This document shows positions 26,808 to 37,620 of a DNA stretch of 64,000 bases, piece after piece. A program made the translations under genes and the position numbers. Position 1 is the first letter of the stretch. Each line of letters starts with the position of its first letter. The notes under the pieces are model-generated. The model was not told the origin of the DNA, made no database searches, and was given only the letters and a program-made list of their open reading frames with translations. Origin of the DNA: Rhexocercosporidium sp. MPI-PUGE-AT-0058 (taxonomy: Eukaryota > Ascomycota > Leotiomycetes > Helotiales); assembly GCA_020746875.1 (NCBI GenBank), contig JAGTJL010000018.1, positions 372,001-436,000 of the forward strand. The letters are read 5' to 3'.

Positions 26808-29049
26808 GACGCGTCGACGAGACGCGTCCAGTAAGTCGCACGGAAATACTTATTTTCGGGGAACCGTCGAGTGCCGCGAGCTTAATTTATTTCCGGCGGT
26901 AATTATTTATATTTATAAAGGCGTCTTTTCGTTTTATATTAAGCTAGTAAGACTTAACGATTAGCTTATTAAAACGGTTAATATTGACGAAGACTCGTTA
27001 ATTAAAATACGATTATATAAGTATACTTAACGGCTATTTTAATCGATTACAGTTCTTTATATATAATTATTTTAAGTCGTAATATTTAAAGAACTTCCGG
27101 TTAATTAAAATATCGATATTTCTTAAGTCGGTTATTAAAAAAAGGAAATTAATTCGCCGGTAATTAATAATTAAAATAAGTAAAACAGCCGTATCGATTA
27201 GCTTGCTTTTTTTATTATTATAATTAATTAAAACAATTACCTAAAAAAATATTACGAAAGAAATATTAAATTACTTAATGAGTCGATATGCGAAAAAGGT
27301 TTTAATTATATTAAAAATATTTATTTTGTTATTAATATATATAAGTATTTTAATAAAAAATCTATTCTTTTTTAATTTAATATTAATTAAAAATTATCGT
27401 CCTTTAATAAGAATACGGAAATTAAATCTTAAATTCTTTTATAAATTATAATTTACGCTAAAATATAAGTCTTTATTACGGCTTAAGAGTTTTTTAATAA
27501 CTCGTTAATCTTTAAGTCCTTACCGACGATTAATTAAGAAATCGACTTATCGAGAGCTTAATTTCTTTAGCGCTTAAGGCAGTCGCTAGCTTAATAGCCA
27601 GTTTTATTATAATAAAGGCAAATATTAAAAAAAATGTCTTTAAAAATAAAAGGCGGTATAAGAAATTTAAAGCGGCAAAGGAACGGAGCTAAGGATAGCG
27701 AGCGCGAGTGAATCTCTAGCGATAATTTATAAATTAATATTAAAAGTAACGTTAACTTAAGCTTTACGAGTCGTTATAGCCTTTTTTAATATAATATTAC
27801 GAGATTTCCGGTTTATAATAATTAAGAATTCGTTAAAAGCCGTATAATTTCTATTTATTTTATATTTCTTTATATAAATTATACGCTTAAAAGCTAAAGA
27901 AACCTTTTCGTATACGTTCTTAAACTAACGGAAGCGAGTAATTTTATTAATAATAATATAAAAAGTGAATTTAATTCGGAAGTCGTTATAAATTATATTA
28001 CTTATTAATAGCTAATTATATATTCTTTTAATAACTTAAACTCGGTTATAATTAAAGAATCGCTAGTTTAAAGCTATTAAAACGTCGGTAATAATATCGA
28101 AAGTATTAATTAATTCGGAGTTTATATATTAAAAAATAATAATCTTTACTTTGCCGGCAATATATTAAAAGTATGTTTTAACTTATAATATATTACTCTT
28201 AAAGTTATTAAATACTTTTTTATAAATAACTTTATTTTTATTTTTTAAGTATTATATTTAATATCGCTTTTATAATCGTTAAAAGGAATACGGGAGTACT
28301 TAACTTTAAAAAGCTTTATAACTTAAACCGAATTATTTAACTTTAATAAGTAATAATCGGTAATTAATTAAAAGTCCGTTATAAAAGCACGTATTAATCG
28401 ATTATAAGGAAGAGAAGGAGTATAAGTCTTTTAATAAGGGTTATTAAAAGTATATTGATTAAAAGCTTACTTAATAGCGGCAATAATAATAAAGCTAACG
28501 GAAATCTCGATTAACTAATTTACTTTTACTTATTAAGCAAGGGTAAGGCCTTTTATAATAATAATAAGCTTTAGCGAGGCGTCGAAAAAGTTTTAAGGTT
28601 TATCTTTAAGTCAAAATTAAATTCTTTAAAGTTATTAAGTTCTTTTATAAGAGTTTTAACCAAAGAGATAAAAGTATTAGTAAAGTTTAATTATAAAAAA
28701 GCGCTTCTTTTTTTAAAACTTCGTTAATAAAAAAGAGAAGTCGAAAGTAATAATAATATAGAATAAAAAAGTATTTAAAGTTATTAATTAATTTATTAAT
28801 TAAATATAAGTCGAAGTCGAAAGTCGAAGTCGAATAACGCGCGTTAAATTATATAAAGTAAGTTAATAATAAAAAGTTTTCTAGCTTTCTTTAAGGTAAT
28901 TTATTATTAAGGTAAAAAAGTATTTATTTATTAAATAAGCTAAAATATTAAAGTTCGTCGTTAACTTATTATAAAAGTAAGAAGACGCGACGCGTAAGAC
29001 TTAATAAAATATAACGCTTTATAGCGAAAGGGTTATTAGTCTTTTCTTA
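26808..29049 (-). pseudogene. Gypsy 5' region: Gag and N-terminal Pol remains
   Basis: This is the part of the gypsy element between the copia insertion and its 5' LTR. By position it should hold Gag, protease and the start of reverse transcriptase, read leftwards. It is extremely AT-rich, and I could not identify a zinc knuckle or protease box with confidence. A short GC-richer patch at 26808-26890 is the least mutated stretch. Confidence 0.6.
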
Positions 29050-29304
29050 TATTACAGCTAATTAAAGGTTAATATAATATAAAAGATAACTTTATATTTA
29101 AACTTAAAGTTACGCTTAAAATTAAGAAGAAAAGACAAAGAAAAAAAGAAAGCTTTTTATAAGAAGGAGCTTTAATATAAATATATAAAAGGTCCTCTTA
29201 GCCTTTCCCGATTAGGCCTAGCGCAATAATTGCCATGCTAAGGCAATGCTACGAGCGATGCCGAGCTCGCTCGGTTAGAATACAAGGCTCAGGGAATCGT
29301 AATA
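29050..29304 (-). repeat. 5' LTR of the gypsy element
   Basis: 255 bp; starts TATTACAG (G of TG mutated to A) and ends CGTAATA. The following ATTTA at 29305-29309 is the target duplication that matches 8804-8808. Confidence 0.9.
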
Positions 29305-29309
29305 ATTTA

Positions 29310-29640
29310 AGAGCTCGTTAAATAGTCTTTCCCGAGATGAGGTCTCTGTTCTTTCGTTTTACTTTAAATTCCTTTATTAACATATCTTAAGTTATCGTCC
29401 GTCCTTTAAAGCCACCGTCTTAAATTAACTTTTTTAACTTATATATATTACTTTTAATAAGAAGGGCTTTAATACCGCCGGTTTCGTTATATATAAGGTC
29501 ATTATATTAACGTCGGGCAGGAGTATTAAGAATATTAAGGGAATCGAGGTTGTTAAGCTCTTTATATAACCTTTTAATTATATTATATCCACGTGTCTCT
29601 AAGACCTCGTTTTCGTCGAATATCTCCTTCCTCGTTACAC
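29310..29640 (-). pseudogene. IS630/Tc1-like transposase, N-terminal part
   Basis: Minus-strand coding remains that by position join to 8800 when the gypsy insertion is removed. Only weak frame pieces with stops are readable. Assignment rests on lying between the right terminal inverted repeat of the outer DNA transposon and the gypsy insertion point, rather than on a convincing motif. Confidence 0.45.
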
Positions 29641-29984
29641 GTGTCTCTTAAGGTTTTTTATCTTCTTAAATAATAAGGCGCTAGACGCTAGATTTTGTTA
29701 GAGTATCGTAGTATTTATACGAGTAAGTGCTATCCTCCTTAAGTTTGCGACGCTTCGCAGGCTAAATTATAGGTTTTAAGGGGTCGATTAAGTAGAAGGA
29801 GTTGCAGGACGAACAGGGCCTGTCCATTGATGACGATGAGGACTAGTCTTTGCTATTATAGTAATATTAAGTCTATTAAAAAAAGCGTGTTTCACTTAGT
29901 ATTTTAATAGTCTAGTTATTATTTTAATACGGGCGTCGCTACGGGGATCGGCTAATTACTCCCGCTTTTTTTGTCCACTGCGAG

Positions 29985-31033
29985 AATACTTAATTAATAT
30001 TTTCTTTTCTAAGATAAATATACTTTTATCCTTATATATTACGCTTATCTTATTAAAACTTATTAAATAAAAACTTTAAAACTATTTCGTATTTATATTA
30101 ATATAATAAAGCGCACTAGCTTTACTTTAGACTCCTTAATTTAAATAACCGCCTATTATATTATATCTTATTAATATAAATAATAGTCCATTCTTTTAGT
30201 CGTGGTCGTGTTCGTGTTCGTGAATTAATAAAGTTTCTTATATATATTCTCCGTATTAGAGCTTATCATTTGAGATACTGTCAAGTATTACTCGGGATAC
30301 TTAGGTATTCGTCTGATATATTATACACACATATTCATTTTATGCCTTGATTCACAAAGAGTTTTCTACCAATACAGACATAAATCCTGTTGTCAAGTGA
30401 TGACAGGTGGTGGACAGTGACGTCGAACTCTTTGTGTCAGAAAACACGAATAAGGATACGAGTCTGACGACACTCTGTAAGGCCAAGGATCCAAGCAGCA
30501 GCGCTCGGAGCCCACCTCATGCTCTGTGGTCCGCCTTGAGGTAGTCCAAGCCCAAGCCATTTCGGATCGTACCGGCGGTCAGACAAAACGATGCGATGTT
30601 TCACATGTGGAAACGGTTTGGATGGTGCCAGTCTGCCGCCACCCGCAAAGCCACTCTGCTGATGAGCCTTTTGTTGTTTGTGACATGTGAATGGTGGGGA
30701 ACGGGGTTCTCGTCTGAAACAGTGCCTATCATTCCATGCGGGTGTAATCAAAGCCGTCAGTCTTCGCCACACCCTGGCCCTCTACTGGATCACTCCATAC
30801 ATCTTATCCAAAGGACGGGCGTTCAAACAAAGAAACGTCAGGTTGCTTTTGCCAATCTTTACGAACACGAAGAACCATCAGCGGCTTTGCGAATGCCAGC
30901 AACCCTCTTACGATGTCTTCATGCGATGACTAAGTTGTCATTTCAAGGGCATGTATTTTATAACACACTGCGTTCTCGTTGCTTTCTGACTTCGATTGTT
31001 CTACATTTTTTTTATCTATCCATACCAATTACA
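29985..31033. other. Boundary of the transposon block and P450 upstream region
   Basis: AT-rich to about 30330, then composition becomes balanced. A short CGTG-type simple repeat lies at 30200-30222. Open frames at 30437-30772 (minus) and 30596-31165 (plus) overlap each other and show no recognisable protein feature, so I treat them as chance. The last few hundred bases presumably hold the P450 promoter. Confidence 0.5.
30200..30222. repeat. (T/G)TCGTG simple repeat, left copy
   Basis: Short TCGTGT/TTCGTG repeat. A related repeat lies at 33035-33060, so the P450 gene is bracketed by two similar tracts. Probably coincidental low-complexity DNA. Confidence 0.6.
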
Positions 31034-32724
31034 ATGTCTCTTGATATTCTTCATTTGTGCGTAACCCTGGCCAAAGGCCTAATGGTGGTAGGTCTCCCAT
31101 CCAGTATTTACCCAACGGAGGAAAGCTTAACTGTTTTCCCTAGGCAACTGTTATGCACGTCGTAGGAAATGTAGTATACAACCTCTTCCTCCATCCCCTG
31201 CGAAACTTTCCAGGTCCGCTTCTACACCGAGCTTCTCGTATTCCATACTGCGTCGGCGCTATCGGAGGCACGTTACCGTTCGAAATCCTGGATCTACACA
31301 AAAGGTACGGCCCCGTAGTACGCGTTGCGCCTGACGAACTCGCTTTTTCCGATTCTTTAGCATGGAAAGAAATCATGGGTCACAAAACCGGTGGTCAAGA
31401 GATGGGCAAATGGTCCCCCTTTACTCGTGTTATGGACACCATGCCATCAGAAATCATCAGCGCAGATCGCGAGGAACATTCTCGACTTCGCCGTCAACTA
31501 TCGCACGGATTCTCCGACAAATCGATGAGGCAACAGGAGCCGATAATTACCCAGTACATCGATCTTCTCATCCAGCGATTGCGAGAGAATTGTGAAGGTG
31601 GTAAGGCTTTGAATGTCGCGGCTTGGTACAACTATACGACGTTTGATATCATTGGTGATTTGGCCTTTGGGGAACCGTTTGGCTGTCTTGAAGGGTCAGA
31701 CTATCATCCATGGGTGAAGATGATCTTCGAGGCCGCGAGAATGGGAACTGTGGTTCAATCTTTGGGTCATTATCCTTTGCTCAAAAAGGTGCTGTTCGGC
31801 ATGGTCCCAGCATCCTTGATGCGTGAACATGACGAAATGATGAAGTATACTAGAGCGAAAGTCCTGAAGCGGGTGGAGCTAGATGAAGAAAGACCAGACT
31901 TGATTGAAGGGCTATTGAAAAAGAGCGAAGAATGGGTACTTCTTCAATTGCCCCTCCATTACGCAGCTCACTTATTCTTTCGCAGGATATGGATCTCGCA
32001 AAACTTGAGGCAAATGCCACCATCTTGATCGTTGCCGGATCTGAAACGACAGCAACACTGTTATCAGGTGTTACATACTTTTTACTAAAACATCCAGACG
32101 TAATATCAAGACTAACGCACGAAGTGCGCTCAGCATTTACTACTGAGAGGGAAATCAACATCAGTGCCGTCAGTCGATTGACGTACATGTCGGCTTGTAT
32201 CGAAGAGACTTTGCGTATGTATCCTCCTGTTGCGATCGGAGTTCCGCGAGTAGTACCTCGAGGTGGTGGCACGATCAGTGGGCACTTTGTCCCTGAGAAT
32301 GTGAGTCTCTCATGAGCTACTTCCAAGAATAGAGCTGATTGAAGAAATAGACTCATGTTGCGATCCATCAATGGGCCATGTACCATAATGAAGCTCACTT
32401 TACGGACCCTTTCGGCTTCCATCCTGAGCGATTCCTTGGGGACGAGCGGTTTTCCAACGACAATCGCGAGGCTTTGCAGCCGTTCCATGTTGGACCGCGG
32501 AACTGCTTGGGGAAAAAGTAGGTTCACATCTCTCCTTTCTATGATTTGGTTCGAGAGAAGCTGATATCTCTAGCTTGGCGTATACCGAGATAAGGCTGAT
32601 TCTCGCTCGTGTCATCTTCAACTTTGATATAAGACTTGCAAACGAGAGTCAAGGGTGGTTGAAGCAAAAGGTTTATAACTTATGGGACAAGGGGCCGCTT
32701 TATGTACACCTTCAGCCAAGGTAG
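31034..32724 (+). CDS. Cytochrome P450 monooxygenase (five exons)
   Basis: Exons 31034-31087, 31144-31935, 31986-32300, 32351-32517 and 32574-32724 join to a 492-residue protein; introns are 50-57 bp with GT-AG ends. Key P450 elements are intact: the proline-rich hinge HPLRNFPGP (35-43), I-helix oxygen-activation motif AGSETT (299-304), K-helix EETLR (ExxR, 356-359), PERF (412-415), and the haem loop FHVGPRNCLG (432-441) with Cys439. The N-terminus is short but hydrophobic (LCVTLAKGLMVATVMHVVGNVV), consistent with an ER anchor; the first 18 residues come from a small exon that I added because the downstream frame has a stop before its first ATG. Length and motifs fit fungal microsomal P450s of the isotrichodermin-hydroxylase type. 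Substrate unknown; no synthase gene is adjacent. Confidence 0.92.
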
Positions 32725-33324
32725 AATAGATACATTTGAATACAAATGTACAATCAAACTCTTCCGAAAATTAATTCCTTGCGATGAGAGCAGTGAAGAA
32801 CAGTCCCAGTCACGTACTCTTCGAATTTCTACTCGTAAACAAAGATGAATGCAGATCTACACAGATCAATGGACTTCAGATCAGATCAAGCATAGATCCA
32901 TTACTCGAAACTCTAACGTCAGACCAACCATATCTCGCATAAGCCACCACATCAGATAAAACAGGCACCGATCGAGTGGTTGCTCCGTCCAGGTCAGAAC
33001 TCAAGTTTCCAGCTGCGTTTCGCATCGTCAGCGCATCGTGTTCGTGTCCGTGTCCGTGTTCTTAAACTCAATGAATCCTCAACAAACAATTCGTACAGCA
33101 TAATCGTTATTATTTGACATGTGCTCTCTAGCGGATGAATAAAGCCGCCTCCTCTCCCCTTCAGCCTCTTCCATTGCTCTAATTCTCAGATATCAGATCT
33201 CGAAGTCGAACTCGCCTTCTTGCACATCCACACTCACACCTCGCTATATTTCCTATCAACCACTTTCATTCGACTACCTTCAAAAATCGTGTACCAAATC
33301 AATAATTCAGTCATCAAAATAAGC
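32725..33324. other. Intergenic region
   Basis: No gene seen. It contains the 3' end region of the P450, a second CGTG-type simple repeat at 33035-33060 and a CT-rich stretch at about 33150-33260 typical of fungal promoters, presumably serving the DUF7053 gene. Confidence 0.6.
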
Positions 33325-33896
33325 AGTAAGCACCCCACCTCCCACAAAACCGCCTGTCAAAGAATCTAACACATCCAGTGCTGAACTCCACGACAAAATT
33401 CACCCGCACCGCCTCCCTCCCCTCCTCCTGCACCCGCTCGACCGCCATGGCTCTCCTCCAAAACTACGAGTTCATGATCAACTGCGACTCCAACCTCTCC
33501 TCCTACAAGCCCGTCACCAACCCCGCAAATCCTCCAACAATCCCATCTCACCTCAAATCCAAAACAACCTCCTCAACCAAGACATACGCCATCTATGACA
33601 AAGTAGAGAACATCCCAGGCGGGATCTGGAAATCCGACGTTGAGTGTATCGTAGAATACACTGATTTGGAAACGGGGCTTTTCATGAAGGGAAAGAGTCC
33701 TTTAAGTATTGTTATCGAGACGGAATGGAATGTGAAAGAGAATGCGGGTGGGAATGGGGGATTGGAATTGGTTTATGAAAGTCTAGTGAGTTGCTCGAAG
33801 TTGATTATTGGGATAATTAAGGGGACGTTAGAGAAGAATTTGGTGGAGATGATGGAGAAGGTTGTGGCTGAGCTGGAGAAGCGGAGTAAGGAGTAA
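33325..33896 (+). CDS. DUF7053 (START/polyketide-cyclase-like fold) protein
   Basis: A 172-residue protein beginning MLNSTTKFTRTASLP and containing IPGGIWKSDVECIVEYTDLE and a C-terminal amphipathic helix rich in Glu/Lys. The N-terminal TTKFTRTA pattern, the central IWKSDVEC segment and the size fit the fungal DUF7053 family, which I recognise from memory. No in-frame ATG lies at the family N-terminus in genomic sequence. A 53-bp intron (33326-33378, GTAAGC...CCAG, branch-like CTAAC) places the A at 33325 next to TG at 33379-33380 and so creates the start. The alternative is an internal ATG at 33447, which would remove the first 23 residues. Function unknown; no signal peptide. Confidence 0.7.
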
Positions 33897-34572
33897 GGGG
33901 GTGGCATACTTAGACTTAAACTAGACCTAGGATTCGTCAAAGGATGTAGGACTACCTGCACAACATGTTGGTAGACTATGGTGCAAATAATATGCTTCAA
34001 AATCTCATGATCCTACTTTAGACTTCAATATACCACTCAGCCCTAAGCCATTCCACTTGCTGATCATCACCTCTGCCTTGGCCCTACTGAAATAAGGGTC
34101 AGCGGCGTTAAGTTACAACTCTGTAGGCTCTCTATCCATGGTAGACATGCGATTCCAAATAATATTAGAGCTGCGTTTTACCCACGTTACGAAGACACCT
34201 CCGCTAATGTGGCTAGGTGGCTTGATGGTGGCGTGATATTCCCCACACCACCCTACCTAATACCCACTCCACTTGATACCGGTAGTGGTATGATATTTAG
34301 GAGCCCGAGTATTCCATTTGCTGGAATGCGTCTTTAGTGCGCCTTGTCGAATGTTTTACAGTAGATCAGACAATTCATCGTGTGAAGGCAAGTCCGTAGC
34401 GCCAGCCAGCTACGCATGTGCAAAGCCAGCTTTAAAGTCTGATAGCAGAGGCAACACGAATCGTATCATTACTTGTTACAAACAGATATCGAATTTATTA
34501 ATACATTTGCGCGCACAACAGAATAAGGCCGTTGTCACCGATTTATTCTTTACGAAGCTAGAATGTGTAATT
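33897..34572. other. Intergenic region
   Basis: No gene supported. The open frame starting at 34318 overlaps the first exon of the regulator pseudogene in another frame and shows no protein feature. Confidence 0.5.
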
Positions 34573-35795
34573 ATGAATCTGGATTCGGCATCTAGCACCA
34601 ACTCTGGGCCCCCTCTTAAGCAGAGAAAGGAGAGAGGTGCCATCGCCGCGCAGGTGAGTCTTGTTTTTCTTCGCAATCGTGAGATGTGATCCACTATGTC
34701 GATGATGTCGCGGATATCCAAACCTCTAGATTGTATTGCGCTCCGGGACTAACCATTGCTATTGAAGGCCCGTGACACTTGCCGTCTGAGGAAGCAAAAA
34801 TGTGATGAACAACGCCCGAAATGTGGCCTATGCTAGAGGATGAAGCTAGGCTGTAGGTATAGAGAGCCACCGCTGACCAAGAAGGACCAGACTCTCGTTG
34901 AAATTCTGGACCGACTAAAGAGTTTAGAAGGCAAAGTCGATCGAATTCCTATTCGAGCCCCCATACCAACCGGATTCGGCCCAGCGCAACCATCTCCTGC
35001 TAGTCGGTCCTCTTTCAGCGCCACAGTCGATGATCCAAGCTCATGTTCAGCTACTTCGCCTCGCTTATCTCAGCAGCCAGTTCACAAGATGCTAACTTGG
35101 CCTGCTATACAACAGCTCTTGCTGCAGTATCTGCCATCGGACTTAGGGGATTTGAAAAGTTTTGAGCAGGAAGGGTCCGCGTTTATAGTCCGCATGCAGA
35201 GAGGAACACCTAACTTACCCCTGGATGAAAGTTTGGAAGAGCGACCTTTTGTCGGCATGCAAACACAAGCAAGCAGAGCCGCAGGAGGAGCAAGGATAAC
35301 ATTTCCCGCCTTAACACGGAATATGATGGACCGCTTGGCGACGGCGTATTTTGACACGTTTAACTTTATCTATCCCTTTATGGATAGCCAAAATTTCACT
35401 TCGGATACCCTTACGAGAGCACACACAGAGCGTTTCAATGGCGATACAGACTCAGTTATTGCGCTTCTTGTCTTCGCGTTGGGAGAGCTAGCAATCGAAG
35501 GCTCCCGTGGAAACCCGATTAAAGTACATCAAGGCCGTCCGAGTGGTATTAGAGGTGGAACGTCATCCAGGCCGCCACGCCTTGCACTCTTCAATGAGGC
35601 AAGGAAGCGCACTGGGTTCGTCTTGACGGGTGCGATCTTGAAAATGTTCAGATCTTTTCTTTGGCTGCGCTATATTACGAATCTTGTTCTCGTCACGTGG
35701 ACTCCTGGAGACTGATGGTTTCTGCGTCTTTGGCGTGCCAAGTTCTAGTCACTTGTAGCCCAATTGATTCGAATTCTCTTCCACGCACTTTATAA
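34573..35795 (+). pseudogene. Zn2Cys6 transcription factor, broken
   Basis: Exon 1 (34573-34653) ends in KERGAIAAQ; after a 114-bp intron (34654-34767) the frame gives the Zn2Cys6 cluster as ARDTCRLRKQKCDEQRPKC, then GLC, a TAG at 34834-34836, and RMKLGCRY. In intact members the first residues read ACxxC, so the first zinc-binding Cys is replaced by Arg (CGT for TGT), and the TAG fits a CAG (Gln) hit by C-to-T at a CpA. The body to 35628 is open and includes a middle-homology-type stretch (MDRLATAYFDTFNFIYPF, LLVFALGELAIEGSRG). At about 35629 one base is missing: the frame switches to CDLENVQIFSLAALYYES and ends at 35793-35795, far short of normal length. The 3' end appears replaced by AT-rich foreign sequence. 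Confidence 0.85.
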
Positions 35796-36120
35796 TTAGG
35801 GCTATATTATTTTCTAACTCTTTATAAGAGAAGAGTATTAGGAAAGCAGCTTTAGCTACTGATTCTGACTCGAATAAACGCGCCGCCAGAAGATCTCCTA
35901 AAATCCTGCAAGTTTTCTCTGAATCCATTAAATCGGCGAGTTGCTTATAATAGAAGTAATCTTTATGTTTCTCTATTATATTACGTACCTTTCTCGGCTT
36001 CCTTAGCTTAGCGAGTTAACCTTTGAAAATATCGCGATAAGCAACGTACACCCGTTCCTTATCAAGATCGGTATCCGATATAATAGTGGCCGATGACTTA
36101 AGAAAGCGTCTGGGCGAGAT
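35756..36120 (-). pseudogene. Unrecognised degenerate reading frame
   Basis: One minus-strand frame is open for about 120 codons with a single stop (TAA after AYRDIFKG). It reads ATIISDTDLDKERVYVAYRD, then LAKLRKPRKVRNIIEKHKDY, then QLADLMDSEKTCRILGDLL. The helical, charged composition looks like real protein, not chance. It has no ATG and its 3' part overlaps the end of the Zn2Cys6 pseudogene antisense, so it is a fragment. I do not recognise the family. Confidence 0.4.
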
Positions 36121-36367
36121 CCCGGTTGTGAAGTGAGAAGACGGCTGGAGCCTTAGTCAAAAGGCGGGGTTATTGTGCGCCAGCCACATATCCGCTAGTG
36201 CCAATCTTGGTAAGCCTCGATGAAGATGCGTTGTTATCATGTGATGAAACTCCCGTGCGTGGAAAATCAGCATTTTTACCTCAAAAAGTAAAAGTACAAA
36301 GTAAAAGTAATAATATGAAACTTGTCTGACATAAAATTCAATTAAATCAATAAAGAATCCAACGAGG

Positions 36368-37542
36368 TCAATTCTCACCCCTCTTCCTCTTCCGGCCTGG
36401 ACCCTCCCCATCTGATTCCGTCAAACTTTCAGCGCCTTCGTCTGTCCCGGCTTTCCGCTCAGCTTCGAATCGCTCCTTTTCCTTCCTCAATTCGTAATTC
36501 ATCTGCTCTAGCCGGATTGCAGTCCTCTCCATATCCCTCTTCCAATCTAATAAGGTTCGATAATCTTTTAATATAACAGGCACTCAATCTTACAATCTAG
36601 ATCTCTATTTTCTGTTTGAAGCTGATTTATATTTTCTGTATGGTATATTAGCGACGAACTGCTAAGTCCGGATAGAAAAGGATGTGTTACCTTGCATAAC
36701 ACCTATGTCTGCAAGGAGTCGTCGGATCTTCTCTGCGCCAAAGTTAGCTTGATTAGCTTCTTAAAACCTTCTTCTGAAAAACGAACGCTGTAGTCCTCCA
36801 TTCTCCTTCTGAAGCGAGTTAATGCACTCTATAGCAATGTTAGATGAGACTAGCAGGCTCAGATAACTAAAGGCATAAGTGGCTTGCCTTGCATCTCTTC
36901 CTGGGCTTTAGAACGTGAGCAAAACTCCGAGTTATGAGCGGCGCAGAGCTACTCACCCACGATTCCATCTATCATAGGGAGCAGCAACTCAAAAACGTCA
37001 CGTTGCAAAGTTGAATAGCCCTTTGAGGATGTCCGTAGCACTCCGGAGAATATCGCCCACATTCCTAAAAGCTTCAATGACTGTTAGATGCGGTGTAGGA
37101 GGTGTGTATCAACCTTTTAGTTGCGTAATCTGAATCTTTTCGCCAGCGCATGATATAGAATCCTAGTTATTATCAACTCTGATTAAAATGTCGTGATGTG
37201 TATAAAAAACTTACTGGCTCAACAGTGAAGCTAATCTCTTCGCTTGGACTTAGCCCTCGCGCAAGGTCTTGAAGTGCGGCCCTGGAAAGAATCACCTGTT
37301 CAGCTCAAATTGTGTAATACAAATCGAATGCCGCCAACTTACACTGCGGCCGCGGAGGCATCGACGGTATTTTCTGCCGCTGGTTCTACCACTATGCCTG
37401 TCGTTACGTTTGTCGCCACGGCAAAATACCGTCAAGTCAGCTCAAGCGCTTGAGTTGGGTCTCGTCAATTACTTGCCCTGACAGAGGATTCTGGCGGAGG
37501 ACCCCCAGTGAAGGTGCTCGTTTGCTGGATGGGTGAAGCCAT
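36368..37542 (-). pseudogene. Unrecognised multi-exon gene with coiled coil and basic tail, broken
   Basis: Read leftwards from an ATG at 37542: MASPIQQTSTFTGGPPPESS, then TTGIVVEPAAENTVDASAAA, a short intron, VILSRAALQDLARGLSPSEE and ISFTVEP, an intron starting GTAAGT, then IEAFRNVGDILRSATDILKG. Later comes IAIECINSLQKENGGLQ, NFGAEKIRRLLADIGVMQ, and finally an uninterrupted C-terminus from about 36550 containing KDYRTLLDWKRDMERTAIRL and MNYELRKEKERFEAERK (coiled coil) and ending PGRKRKRGEN (basic, nuclear-signal-like). About eight in-frame stops (TGA, TAG, TAA) interrupt it, so it is inactive. Intron signals suggest a host-type gene, but a mobile-element gene is possible. Family not recognised. 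Confidence 0.5.
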
Positions 37543-37576
37543 ACTGCTGACTGAACTCGCAATGGAGATGGTGAAT

Positions 37577-37620
37577 AAGGAGTAAGAAGAGGAGAAGGAA
37601 GAGGAGAAGGAAGAGGAGGA
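37577..37620. repeat. Purine (GGAGAAGGAAGA) microsatellite
   Basis: A tract made of GAGGAGAAGGAA-like units. It lies just upstream of the minus-strand pseudogene start, where CT/GA-rich tracts are common in fungal promoters. Confidence 0.7.

Larger units (their letters stand above)
8809..29304 (-). mobile_element. Ty3/gypsy LTR retrotransposon with two copia insertions
   Basis: 255-bp LTRs at 8809-9063 and 29050-29304 are flanked by ATTTA at 8804-8808 and 29305-29309. LTR ends are TGTTAC/GTAACA in the less mutated positions. The internal part is interrupted at 9275-16938 and 20628-26802 by copia elements; removing both with their duplications leaves about 6.6 kb, a normal gypsy size. Pol runs leftwards, with reverse transcriptase near 19.3-20.6 kb and integrase-side sequence at 16.9-19 kb, i.e. 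the RT-before-integrase order of gypsy. A truncated relative lies at 46800-48285. Confidence 0.88.
7927..29984 (-). mobile_element. Tc1/IS630-like DNA transposon, split by nested insertions
   Basis: The outermost element of the nest. Terminal inverted repeats start CTCGCAGTRGACAAAAAAAG at 7927 and, in reverse, end at 29984; they stay alike for about 35 bp. A 5-bp direct repeat AATAC flanks both ends (7922-7926, 29985-29989). It contains TA, the target normally duplicated by this superfamily, so the exact boundary may shift by one or two bases. Removing the gypsy insertion and its duplication leaves about 1.56 kb, normal for an IS630/Tc1 element. The transposase is encoded leftwards and split: N-terminal part at 29310-29640, C-terminal part at 8028-8800. 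Confidence 0.75.

Noticed and set aside
30437..31165. Overlapping open frames on both strands upstream of the P450
   Set aside because: They overlap each other, lack recognisable domains and read through splice signals that fit the P450 first exon.
31850..32527. 225-codon minus-strand open frame inside the P450
   Set aside because: Antisense shadow of a well-supported coding region.
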